Of a stretch of 64,000 bases of DNA, positions 44,854 through 54,928 are shown one piece after another. Position 1 is the first letter of the stretch; every line of letters begins with the position of its first letter. The position numbers were made by a program, and so were the translations under genes. Location of the stretch: contig JAULJL010000010.1 of NCBI GenBank assembly GCA_030761205.1, positions 1,617,001 through 1,681,000 on the forward strand. Direction: 5' to 3'. The notes beneath the pieces are model-generated. The model worked only from the letters and a program-made list of their open reading frames with translations. It searched no databases and had not been told where the DNA came from. This DNA is from Fremontodendron californicum (taxonomy: Eukaryota > Streptophyta > Magnoliopsida > Malvales > Malvaceae).

Positions 44854-47800
44854 ATGGCTACTTCTAGATTATCATCTTGCGTAGCATTAGCCGCCACCGC
44901 CGCTGCTGCTGCCGCCGCCTCCTCCACGCTCCAGAACCGTGCGTATGCCGACTCGCCATTTCGGTTCCTTCCGTTCTCCTCATCCTCTTCTTCTATTCCC
45001 TCGGGTTCGCAGACGGAGGAATCATCGGATGCGAAAGCAGAGCCCGAGGAGCCCAAAGGAGCAGGGTTCGATCCAGAGGCTCTCGAAAGAGGCGCTAAAG
45101 CTCTTCGCGAGATTAACAACTCTCCTAATGCCAAAAAGGTAATTATTTATTTTTAATTGCCTTTTATTTTCTTTTTGAGAAAAGAATGAAAGAAAGATCG
45201 ATTTTGGAAGTTTGAATTTTTATTGCCTGGTTTAGTTAATTTGCAGAAGAAATAAATAAAAAAACATGTAATTGACTGTGGATTGACTGGGTATTCGAGT
45301 CTCTCAGAATCAATTGAGTTGGTGAGATGAAAATTTTCTTTTGTTTTGGGTTTTCAGGTTTTTGATCTTATGAGAAAGCAGGAAGAAACTCGGCTAACAG
45401 AGTTGGCAGCTGAGAAAGCTCATTATGAAGCAATTCAATCGCAGGCTGATATCGTGAGTGATAAGTTAACCATGCTTGGTTTTCAATTGGCTTACTCTCA
45501 GTCTATAGTTCTATTCCTTTTGTTACAATTACTACTTAGAAATGCAGCTTGTACAAATACTTGTATGATTTTATCTTATATTATGACCATCACATTCGCA
45601 GGAAAGGCAACGGAAATTGGCTGAAGAGCAACGGAATTTAATGCAACAACAAGCTCAGGCAAAAGCACAAATGTTGAGATATGAAGATGAGTTGGCCAGA
45701 AAAAGAATGCAGGTGGAAGGAGCTTCTTTTTCTATTTGCACATTTTAATCTATGTTAAATTTACAAAAAAGAGTTGGAAGTGAGACACAATAAGTTCTAG
45801 CCTTTGAAGCGGAAATTAGATTACTGTCCTACTAGTAGAAAAAGTCACTAAAATGCCTTTAGCATTGGTTGGTAATATCTAAAAAGGGATATCATCTTTT
45901 AAGCATGCTAACTTAATTATCAACTATTTTTTATTGAATCCTTCTATATTGAAACTTCGGTCGTTTTGGCTTACGAAATAGTATGTCTTTTTGTGTGATG
46001 GAAATGACCGATGTAACAGACTTTGGTTTTGACTTTTCGTTTGGAAGTTCCTCTTCTCGCCCCTTTTAAGCACCAAATCGGTTATGACTCTGCTATCAAA
46101 CTGTTATATTTACTGTTTTATTATTGATCTTTGCAGACAGATCATGAAGCTCAGAGGAGACATAATGCTGAGTTGGTTAAGATGCAAGAAGAGTCATCTA
46201 TCAGAAAAGAACAAGCAAGACGAGCAACTGAAGAGCAGATACAAGCTCAGCAACGCCAGACAGAGAAAGAGAGGGCTGAAATAGAACGGGAAACTATAAG
46301 AGTTAAGGCTATGGCTGAGGCTGAGGGACGTGCTCATGAGGCAAAATTGACAGAGGATCATAAAAGGCGGATGCTAATAGAAAGGGTGAATGGAGAAAGA
46401 GAGAAATGGCTTGCTGCAATTAATACAACTTTCTCTCACATAGAAGGTACATGACGTTTTTGGTATTCTTTGTCCTACTGGCATCTGTCTTCTATCTTTA
46501 ATTCTTCATGACTATTAAATTCAATCGCACATCCTTGTATGGTAATATTTGTTGAAATGAAATTTACAGGGGGGTTTAGAACTTTATTGACTGATAGGAA
46601 TAAGCTGCTTATGACTATTGGAGGAGCTACTGCATTAGCTGCTGGAGTTTATACAACAAGGTATTTCTGCTCTATTTTTTTTCTTGTTGCTCTCAACGGA
46701 AGTTTGGTTTAATGGATTTAACTCTTTAAAAATTTTCCTCTATCCCCTCGTTTCCTCCCAAGTTTTGGTGTTGTTCTGCCAGCATGTCCACATTCACTTA
46801 ATTTGGAAACCAAAATGATAGTTTGCTTTATTGCAATTTTTTACATGGAAAGCTCATTTCAAATGCTTGAGATACTGAATCTGCCCTATGAAGAAGCAGT
46901 ACTGCCACAGCTGACAGAACCTTGAACTCTGCCATCACCAGCTTCTGTTTCGGCCGGAATAACTGTAATGATAAGTGTATTGCTACACTGTGTTGTTGAC
47001 ATTTTGAGCTGTGCACCATTCACTGATTTATAGGAAAGATGAACAGTTTTATACCCTCAATAGACTCTCGTATGTTTATGTCACAAAGACATTCTAACTT
47101 TAATCTACATAATTTATTCTCTCTGTACACTGTGTTGTTGGCATGTTAAGATGTGCCCCATTCATTGATTTATAGGAAAGATGAACAGTTTTATGCTGTG
47201 AATTGACTCTCATATTATTATGTCACAAATAAATTCTAACTTTAATCTACATAAATTTTCTCTAGAGGCTTAGCTTAATTGATAGCAAGTTTTTTAATCC
47301 AGTGTCTGTTCAATTCTTTTGAAAACTGAATTCCTTATTCTGTTGACAGAGAAGGAGCTAGAGTCACATGGGGTTATATTAATAGGATACTGGGACAGCC
47401 ATCACTGATTCGAGAATCATCCATTGCTAAGTTTCCATGGTCAGGCATGATGTCTCAAGCAAGGAACCGAGTTTTAAAATATAGTACAGCAGCACCATTG
47501 GAAAGCAAAAAGGGTCTTCAGAATGTTGTTCTCCACCCCTCATTGAAAAGGAGAATAGAGCATCTTGCTAAGGCTACTGCAAACACCAAGACTCATCAGG
47601 CCCCTTTTAGAAACATGTTATTTTATGGGCCTCCAGGTACTGGTAAAACAATGGTTGCAAGGGAGATAGCACAAAAATCGGTAGGTGGTGATTGATCATT
47701 TCATTCCCCCCCCCCCCCCCCCCCTTCTTTTTCATACGTACTGTGATATACTTGTCCCTTATCCTCAAATTTCTGCCTAGTCATATTGTTTCTTAGGCTG

Positions 47801-49096
47801 GAGTAATTCCTATAAATTTCATAATATGGAGCACAAAGGGAAATGAACTGAGAATGTTAGATTTTATGGAGAATTTTGAAAATTTTAGTAATCTTATCTA
47901 TATTCACCTATCCGAGAGGTAATAATCTTTTCTATACATTGAAAAAAAAGAAGAAGATTACTACATATATCCTATGGAAATAAATAGGTGAAGTTCAATG
48001 CTGTTGGACTAGTTTCACAAATTATATGGTCTTCTTTACTTCCTTGTGGCAAGGAATATATCTAACTTTCGACAATAATTATATTAGCTTCTTTGCTGTG
48101 ATTTGACACTATATGTTGCAGGGATTGGATTATGCAATGATGACCGGAGGTGATGTTGCACCACTGGGTGCACAGGCTGTCACCAAAATCCATGAGATAT
48201 TTGATTGGGCTAAGAAGTCAAAGAAAGGTTTACTGCTTTTTATTGATGAAGCTGATGCTTTTCTATGCGAGTAAGTTAACCATTTCCCTGGCATGTGTCA
48301 AAATTTCTAGGTGGAATTGCAATCTGCATTATGCTAGCAAATGAGTTCTTTCCTGTGACCAAGTCTATGTTGCTCCGACTTTTTATTTTTCTTGAAGTAT
48401 CTATGTCTGACACCCGCGTCCGATGCATATCCGGACATGGGTATGGGAATATGATTCTCCAAGGATCCTCTAAATACATGAAAATCTTGAAAAAAAATTG
48501 AACATACCCGTGTCCGACACTCACATACGAATCGGAATAACATAGGACCAAGTTAATAATTGTGCTGTTGATTTCATTAATGCAGGCGTAACAGTATACA
48601 TATGAGTGAAGCACAGCGGAGTGCTTTGAATGCTTTGCTCTTTCGAACCGGAGATCAGTCAAGAGATATAGTTCTTGTGCTTGCCACGAACCGGCCAGGG
48701 GATCTTGACAGTGCTATCACTGACCGCATTGATGATATGATTGAGTTCCCACTTCCTGGGGAGGAAGAACGATTCCAACTTTTGAAGCTTTATTTAAACA
48801 AGTACCTTTCTGATGAAAGTGATGGTACTTCTAAGTTGGGTACTTTGTTCAATAAAAAACCTCAGAAGATAACTATAAAAGATTTGTCAGAAGATTTGAT
48901 CCGAGAGGCTGCCCAAAAAACAGAAGGTTTCTCTGGCCGTGAGATAGCAAAACTCGTGGCTAGCATCCAGGCAGCCGTCTATGGGCGCCCAGACTGTGTA
49001 TTGGATTCTCAGTTATTTAAGGAAATAGTAAATTACAAGGTTGCGGAGCATCACCAGAGAATAAAATTGGCAGCTGAAGGTGGTTTGCCATCTTAG
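44854..49096 (+). CDS. ATAD3: Mitochondrial AAA ATPase ATAD3
   Basis: Plant ATAD3, an inner-membrane mitochondrial AAA+ ATPase tied to nucleoid organisation and membrane contacts. Eight exons: 44854-45138, 45358-45453, 45602-45712, 46137-46446, 46570-46660, 47350-47680, 48122-48270 and 48586-49096, giving 627 residues with closed phase. An Ala/Ser-rich N-terminus is followed by the DUF3523 coiled coil at about residues 80-265 (AEEQRNLMQQQAQAKAQM and following), a membrane segment near 275-295 (TIGGATALAAGVY) and the AAA module. Walker A GPPGTGKT is at 391-398 and Walker B IDEAD at 449-453; sensor/arginine-finger sequence ATNRPGDLDSAITDRIDD follows. Intron 5 carries a 142-bp tandem duplication, intron 6 a run of about 21 C, and intron 7 a family 1 MITE. 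A Copia element inserted 257 bp after the stop codon. Confidence 0.95.
46985..47266 (+). repeat. 142-bp tandem duplication in ATAD3 intron 5
   Basis: The unit at 46985-47126 and the next at 47127-47266 both begin ACACTGTGTTGTTG and share GATTTATAGGAAAGATGAAC and ATTCTAACTTTAATCTACAT. About ten percent of positions differ. Confidence 0.85.
47706..47726. repeat. Homopolymer run of ~21 C in ATAD3 intron 6
   Basis: Immediately after the exon 6 donor region. Long C runs are rare in this AT-rich DNA, and their exact length is prone to sequencing error. Confidence 0.8.
48365..48545 (-). mobile_element. MITE family 1 copy in ATAD3 intron 7
   Basis: Clean ends: CTATGTTGCTCCGACTTTTT at the left and ACGAATCGGAATAACATAG at the right, complementary at the outer seven bases and partly beyond. 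The internal words match the 24248 copy closely. About 181 bp. Confidence 0.88.
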
Positions 49097-49353
49097 CTTG
49101 GGTATTTACTCTTTAAGATTTTTACTTGCAAGAGAAGATCAGTAAGCTTGTTTTTCCTAGAAACCATGAATGTGGGAATTTTCTTTTTGTTCTCACATAT
49201 TTCAGAATGATAAGCACAAGTAGTACTGTATTAAATTAAACTGCGAATTGTCTTAAGATTGAGGGATAAGGTTTCCGGGAATTTATTACATTTCATTATC
49301 CTTGTTTGTAGCCCATTTTAAATTGGCTTCCAAACATTGATGAAAATTATTGA

Positions 49354-49909
49354 TGTTAGAATATGGCTTAGAATATGGCTTGAATATAGCTTGAATATGG
49401 CTCATTCACCATAGGTGGCTTAGCACCAATAATGGAGCTACCACTTGCACCACTTGCACCACCAATAATGGAAGTTACCACTTGCAAATGGATGGTGGCT
49501 ATGGTGGCTACCACTTGCATGTGTTCACACCAAAGATAGGTGGTGGATGGTGGCTATGGTAGGCTATGGTGGCTGCCACTTGATGCATGTTCACACCTTG
49601 ATATTATGGCTATAAATAGCCATGTAGAGATGAGTAGAGAAGAGAAGAGTTGAGTGTAAGTTAGAGCTAAATTGTTGAAGCAAATACTCTGTGTTTATAG
49701 AGTAATTCGGTATTGTGTTGAGTTGTGAGTTCAGTGCTTGTGTAGCACCTTGAATTCGGTATATGTTTGTACTCTAAACTCCATTAATACAAAGCTTCAA
49801 GCTCCTCCTCCCGTGGATGTAGGCACAGTTGCCGAACCACGTAAAATATCAGTGTTTTTTCAGTGTGTTTAAATCGGTTTTAGTAATATCAATTCGCTTC
49901 CGCACAACA
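49354..49909 (+). repeat. Left LTR of the Copia element
   Basis: 556 bp, starting TGTTAGAATATGGC and ending CCGCACAACA. It contains internal GGTGGCTATGGTGGCTACCA-type repeats and a likely TATA box, GGCTATAAATAGCC, near 49605. Read side by side with the right LTR I found no difference. Confidence 0.93.
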
Positions 49910-50049
49910 AATTGGTATCAGAGCCAATTTTTACGTAAAACCGAGTTTGTTTGATTCTGTCCGTATTTCAAAAGTGCTCCAAATTGTGTTTTGAAAATAC
50001 CAGGTTGAAGAGGTCGTCGAGAGGAGTGCAGCTGAATCAACCAAAGCGC

Positions 50050-50310
50050 CAGAAACCGCCGCACGCGCCCGCACGCGCCGCCAGAAGGGGCTGCGAGTGA
50101 GCCTCACGCGCCCACGCGCCGCACGCGCCACCAGAGGTTGAAGACGCGTGAAGACCACGCGCCACACGCGCCGCACGCGCCTCCAGAGGTTGAAGACGCG
50201 TGAAGCCCACGCGCCACACGCGCCGCACGCGCCGGTGAGAAAACAGCTCCACGCGCTCCACGCGCCGCCGCACGCGCCGCCGTACGCCGCCCACGCGCCG
50301 CCGCAGGTCC
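50050..50310 (+). repeat. GC-rich tandem repeat in the Copia leader
   Basis: The words CACGCGCC and GCACGCGCC recur many times. Within the tract a 52-bp unit starting CCAGAGGTTGAAGACGCGTG is present twice (50131-50182 and 50183-50234) with one substitution noted. This is the most GC- and CpG-rich stretch in the window. The overlapping Arg/Ala-rich frames here are shadows. Confidence 0.85.
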
Positions 50311-50562
50311 GACCAACTTTTTCGGGCTATTTTTGAGCCGTTTCAGAACACTATTCCGAGACTTTTCCGAGCCGGTTGAGCTAAACCGAGTCCATTTCGA
50401 GCCACTTGTAGCAGAATATTCGCAGAATATTCACCGTGTGTCCAAAAGTTACACAGTTGGACCCGTTCCTGGCTATTTCGACTATTCCGGACTCAACCGC
50501 GGCATCCGTTTTTCCATACAGGTACCGGAAAAACACTTTGTTGGTAATTTTGTTTTATTACC

Positions 50563-51858
50563 ATGGCAGAATCATTAGAGACACATGAAACAACCAGCAG
50601 CGCACGATCAAGTTCTTATATCAGAAAGAACTCGATGACCACTGCAAAGTTCGAGGTGGAGAAATATGATGGCACCACCAACTTTGGCATGTGGCAGTGC
50701 GAAGTTCAGGATCTGTTATTCCGAGAGGGTTCATATATCGCTCTGGAAGACAGGCCCAGAGATATTTCTGAAGATGACTGGAAGTTTGTCAACCGTCAGG
50801 CTTGTGGCACAATCCGGTTATGCCTAGCCAAGGACCAGAAGTACTTTGTCATGAGAGAGAATAATGCAAAAACTCTCTGGAAACAACTTGAGGACAAGTA
50901 CATGACAAAAAGCATGGAGAACAGACTCTATCTGAAGAAGAAGCTGTTCCGCTTCCAGTATATGCAAGGTATCACCATGCAGGAGCATCTAGTAAGTTTT
51001 AACAAAATCCTCGCTGATCTTGAAAATCTAGATGCAAATATCTCTGATGAAGATAAGGCTCTTACTCTGTTAAATTCCTTGCCTGATAGCTATGATCATT
51101 TAACCACTACACTGTTGTATGGTAAAAATGATATAGAATATGTTAATGTTTGTAATGCTCTGGTGAATAATGAGTATCGGAAAAAGGATCAGCATGATCA
51201 CCAGAATACTACACCAGAAGCTTTAACTGTGTACAGAGGCAGGACGGACAACCAAGGAGCCGGAGAAAACAAGCGAGGTAAATCCCGCTCAAGGAGGGGA
51301 TCATCGAGAACACGACTCTCGAGGGACGAGTGTGCCTTTTGCCATGAGAAAGGGCATTGGAGGAATAACTGTCCCAACATGGAGAGGTCGATTGTGAGTG
51401 TAGCTCAAGAATCTGAGGGAGAGGAAGACTCTGCATTTACGATTTCCACAACAACACACTCTTCAGATCAATGGATTCTGGATTCCGGATGTTCCTACCA
51501 TATGTGTCCGAACCGGAAGTGGTTCTCAAACTTCAAAGAGTTTGATGGAGGGATTGTCCATATGGGCAATGACAATACTTGTCACACTAGAGGCATCGGA
51601 ACGATCCGACTGAAAATGCATGACGGTACAATCAGACAACTTACAGACGTAAGGTATGTCCCTGATCTCAAGAAGAACCTCATATCACTGGGGGTCTTAG
51701 ACTCAAATGGTTACAAGGTGACCATTCAGAATGGAGTCCTGAGAGTTGTACGTGGAGCATTCTTAGCAATGAAGGGTTATATGAAGGGAAATCTGTATCT
51801 CTTTGACAGAGAAACCGTGACAGGCAGAACAGCAGCCTCTCACAGAATGATGGGATAG
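50563..51858 (+). CDS. Copia gag-protease polyprotein fragment
   Basis: 431 residues. The capsid/nucleocapsid region (UBN2-type gag, with YDGTTNFGMWQCEVQDLL) is followed by a CCHC zinc knuckle CAFCHEKGHWRNNC at residues 257-270 and the aspartic protease motif WILDSGCSYHM with the catalytic Asp at 307. The frame ends shortly after the gag-pre-integrase region, where most of the integrase core appears to be deleted. Gag and protease look intact, so particle formation is conceivable; that is inference. Confidence 0.88.
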   Translation: MAESLETHETTSSARSSSYIRKNSMTTAKFEVEKYDGTTNFGMWQCEVQDLLFREGSYIALEDRPRDISEDDWKFVNRQACGTIRLCLAKDQKYFVMRENNAKTLWKQLEDKYMTKSMENRLYLKKKLFRFQYMQGITMQEHLVSFNKILADLENLDANISDEDKALTLLNSLPDSYDHLTTTLLYGKNDIEYVNVCNALVNNEYRKKDQHDHQNTTPEALTVYRGRTDNQGAGENKRGKSRSRRGSSRTRLSRDECAFCHEKGHWRNNCPNMERSIVSVAQESEGEEDSAFTISTTTHSSDQWILDSGCSYHMCPNRKWFSNFKEFDGGIVHMGNDNTCHTRGIGTIRLKMHDGTIRQLTDVRYVPDLKKNLISLGVLDSNGYKVTIQNGVLRVVRGAFLAMKGYMKGNLYLFDRETVTGRTAASHRMMG

Positions 51859-53135
51859 TCCGACACTTCACTGTTCCTAGCACTCCCCAGCAGAATGGAG
51901 TTGCAGAAAGGACGAACCGAACTTTGGTTGATAAAGTTCGCTGCATGTTATCCCAGTCGAGCTTGAGCAAAGCATTTTGGGTGGAGGCTTTATTGTTCGC
52001 CTCCCACATTATCAACAGACTAACCTCCACTGATGGGAAGACTCCCATAGAGGTGTAGTCCGGATATTCTGCCATTGAATATGATCGGCTTCGTAGTTAC
52101 GGATGCAAAACTGGATCCTAGAGCCAAGAAAGCTGTCTTCATGGGCTTTAGTGAAGGAGTAAAAGCAGTCCGATTGTGGAACCTTGAGTCAAAGAAAGTC
52201 ATCGTAAGCCGAGATGTTGCCTTTGACGAATCTGTAATGCTGAAACTGTCAACTCCAGAGAATGTGAACCAAGATTCTCTAAAGCAGGTGGAGTTTTGAA
52301 TCAGAATCTGATAACACCTTAATTGAAGTGGAGGAGTCATCACCGAAAATCTTTCAGCAACTTGAATCAGTTGTCACCAGTAGACCGAATAGACATATTC
52401 GGAAACCTGCTCGATACACAGACGTGGTGACATACGCCCTTCCAGTAATTGATGATGATGTTCTGATCAATTACAAAGAAGCTGTAAACAGCCCTGTGCA
52501 TGCCCAGTGGAAGGAGGCGATCAGAATTGGAAGTTAGTTCCACTTCCAACACTCAAGATATCAATTGAGTGCAAATGGGTCTTTGCCAAAAAGGAGGGTG
52601 CTACCGGCAAAGACAGTATCAGATACAAAGCCAGATTGGTAGCCAAAGGTTAGGCTCAAAAAGAAGGGAATAGACTACAATGAGGTATTTTCACCTATTG
52701 TTAAGCATGCATCTATTCGGATCTTATTGGCTTTAGTAGCACTGTATAACCTAGAGATAGTTCAACTTGATGTAAAAACTGCATTCCTCCATGGTTCCGT
52801 AGAGGAGGAAATTTGTATGACTCAACCAGATGGTTCTGGAGTCCCCGGTCGCAGAGATTACAAAAGCAAGTTGAACTGATCACTGTATGCTCTGAAACAA
52901 TCCCGTGACAGCTGAACAAACGGTTGGACTGTTTCATGAAAGGATGAAAAGTACACACACAGTCAATTTGATCACTGTGTTTATTTCCAGAAACTTCAAG
53001 ATGGATCATTTGTCTATCTGCTGAAAAAGGCAAGGTGGAGATTGACAGGCTGAAGGCTCAACTGAACTCAGAGTTCGAGATGATCTTGGAGAAGCTAAGA
53101 AAATTCCTGGGAAGTAGACAGAAAAATTGACTCAG
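51859..53135 (+). pseudogene. Broken Copia pol remnant (integrase end and partial RT)
   Basis: In shifting frames the plus strand gives the C-terminal part of a Copia integrase core (near PQQNGVAERTNRTL), the domain following it, and the front of the reverse transcriptase (CKWVFAKK, RYKARLVAKG, QLDVKTAFLHG). In-frame stops and frameshifts interrupt it, the integrase catalytic front is missing, and the RT ends before its YVDD motif. RNase H is absent. Confidence 0.85.
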
Positions 53136-53268
53136 GCTCAGTGCATTGATGAATCATGCCAATGCAGTAGGTGCCCTGATATGTGAGTAATGGTGTGTAC
53201 ATTTGAAGGAGAAAAGAGGAAGCTCTGATCTGTGAATTCTCTCTGTGGATTCTCGCCAAGGTGGAGAT

Positions 53269-53824
53269 TGTTAGAATATGGCTTAGAATATGGCTTGAAT
53301 ATAGCTTGAATATGGCTCATTCACCATAGGTGGCTTAGCACCAATAATGGAGCTACCACTTGCACCACTTGCACCACCAATAATGGAAGTTACCACTTGC
53401 AAATGGATGGTGGCTATGGTGGCTACCACTTGCATGTGTTCACACCAAAGATAGGTGGTGGATGGTGGCTATGGTAGGCTATGGTGGCTGCCACTTGATG
53501 CATGTTCACACCTTGATATTATGGCTATAAATAGCCATGTAGAGATGAGTAGAGAAGAGAAGAGTTGAGTGTAAGTTAGAGCTAAATTGTTGAAGCAAAT
53601 ACTCTGTGTTTATAGAGTAATTCGGTATTGTGTTGAGTTGTGAGTTCAGTGCTTGTGTAGCACCTTGAATTCGGTATATGTTTGTACTCTAAACTCCATT
53701 AATACAAAGCTTCAAGCTCCTCCTCCCGTGGATGTAGGCACAGTTGCCGAACCACGTAAAATATCAGTGTTTTTTCAGTGTGTTTAAATCGGTTTTAGTA
53801 ATATCAATTCGCTTCCGCACAACA
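53269..53824 (+). repeat. Right LTR of the Copia element
   Basis: 556 bp, the same length and, by eye, the same sequence as the left LTR. It is followed directly by the target duplication ATTGA. Confidence 0.93.
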
Positions 53825-53829
53825 ATTGA

Positions 53830-54049
53830 ATGATGGAATGCTATTAGATTCATTGCAATAGCCTGGTTCTGTAATGTGCTTTCCTCAGTTCGTCTTTGCT
53901 ATTGCAGAAAACTCCTTCATGCCGCAGGTTTTGATTCAGAATGGAATCAACTTGGAACCAAATCTCGTCTTTATCAATAATGGAGAGTATATTGCAATTT
54001 TAGAGAAAAATGTGTTGCGTTAACGCATAAACGCTTGTCTGAATGTTGG

Positions 54050-54095
<46 letters not shown>

Positions 54096-54629
54096 AACGT
54101 ATTGTCCATGGCCCCGACAATTCTCTAAATCATCTCAAGACCATAATTTCCGCTAAAAGAAAACGAAAATACCAAGAAAAGTGTAAAAGTGAAAGTTGAA
54201 AAGCAACGAAAAAGGACAAAGCAAAAAGCGAATTACGTCGGGCCATAATTCCATAAAAGAAGCGAACCCCGTGCAAACGGAGTAACCGAACAAAGATCTA
54301 ATGCAATGCCGCCAACAGTAGCCTTGCTCTAATTACACGTCGCATGATGGCAGCATTTCTTCTTCCCTAAACAGCCCCATTACTCAAGCCACGTTGCCCA
54401 TTTCAATGCCACGTTTCAACACCAACGGTTTTTCTTCCTCCGTTAAAACCCTTGCTTTTTTTTTTCCCCTCTTACTAACCAAAAGATTTAGAGAAATAGC
54501 CAACAAACTAATATAGGATCTTCAAATTTCTGGGTTTTGATCTTGGTGTTGTTACTGCATGCACTACTTTTTTTCCCTAAGAAACAAACAAAATTCTTAG
54601 AGAGAATAAAAAAGAGAGAGATAAGGAAA
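53830..54629. other. Former ATAD3 3' flank and upstream region of the LEA-like gene
   Basis: The left part was adjacent to ATAD3 before the Copia insertion. It has a (TA)n tract at 54051-54091. GCCACGTTGCCC, GCCACGTTTC and ACACGTCGC words (ACGT cores, as in ABRE-like sites) cluster at about 54335-54420, upstream of the LEA-like frame. No other gene is seen. Confidence 0.45.
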
Positions 54630-54928
54630 ATGAAGAAGAAAGTGGTGGTGATGATGTTAATGGTGTCTTAATGGTGGAGGTTTGCTGGGAATGTAAAGAA
54701 GAGGCAAAGGAGAGAGTGGATATTGCAGCAGAGAATGCCAAAACCAAAGCAGAAGAAATCAAGCAAGGTGCTGCTGAAGACATGCAAGAAACCTATCTTA
54801 CAGAAATAAGGAAGGAACCAGAGAAGAAAAATTCCCAAAAAATAAAAATAAAAAAATTACAAGAGAGCTATAAAATCAAAATCCCGACTAACCCCAGATT
54901 TTGCCAAATCAACCGCAAAGGAAATTGA
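54630..54928 (+). pseudogene. LEA-like gene fragment with a probable frameshift
   Basis: ATG at 54630 opens a signal-peptide-like start (MKKKVVVMMLMV) that stops after 14 codons. In another frame, from 54671, the sequence runs VCWECKEEAKERVDIAAEN with AKTKAEEIKQGAAEDMQE, the Lys/Glu/Ala amphipathic 11-mer style of LEA_4 proteins such as the D-29 type. A secreted or ER LEA-like protein would need both parts in one frame, so a small indel near 54665-54675 is suspected. The repeat region is also short for the family and loses its pattern after about 40 residues. Alternatives are a small intact gene starting at 54671 or a sequence error. Confidence 0.45.

Larger units (their letters stand above)
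49354..53824 (+). mobile_element. Copia LTR retrotransposon, pol-defective, flanked by ATTGA duplications
   Basis: A 4471-bp element bounded by TG...CA LTRs at 49354-49909 and 53269-53824. The 5-bp target duplication ATTGA lies at 49349-49353 and 53825-53829. The primer-binding site TGGTATCAGAGC (49913-49924) pairs with initiator tRNA-Met, and a polypurine tract CAAGGTGGAGAT precedes the right LTR. The single long frame encodes gag and protease. What follows is a short, stop-interrupted remnant of integrase and RT; RNase H and the RT catalytic YVDD block were not found. The element is therefore non-autonomous and must have used proteins from another copy. Confidence 0.93.

Noticed and set aside
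50037..50336. Overlapping Arg/Ala-rich frames in the Copia leader
   Set aside because: Shadows of the CACGCGCC tandem repeat, present in several frames on both strands.
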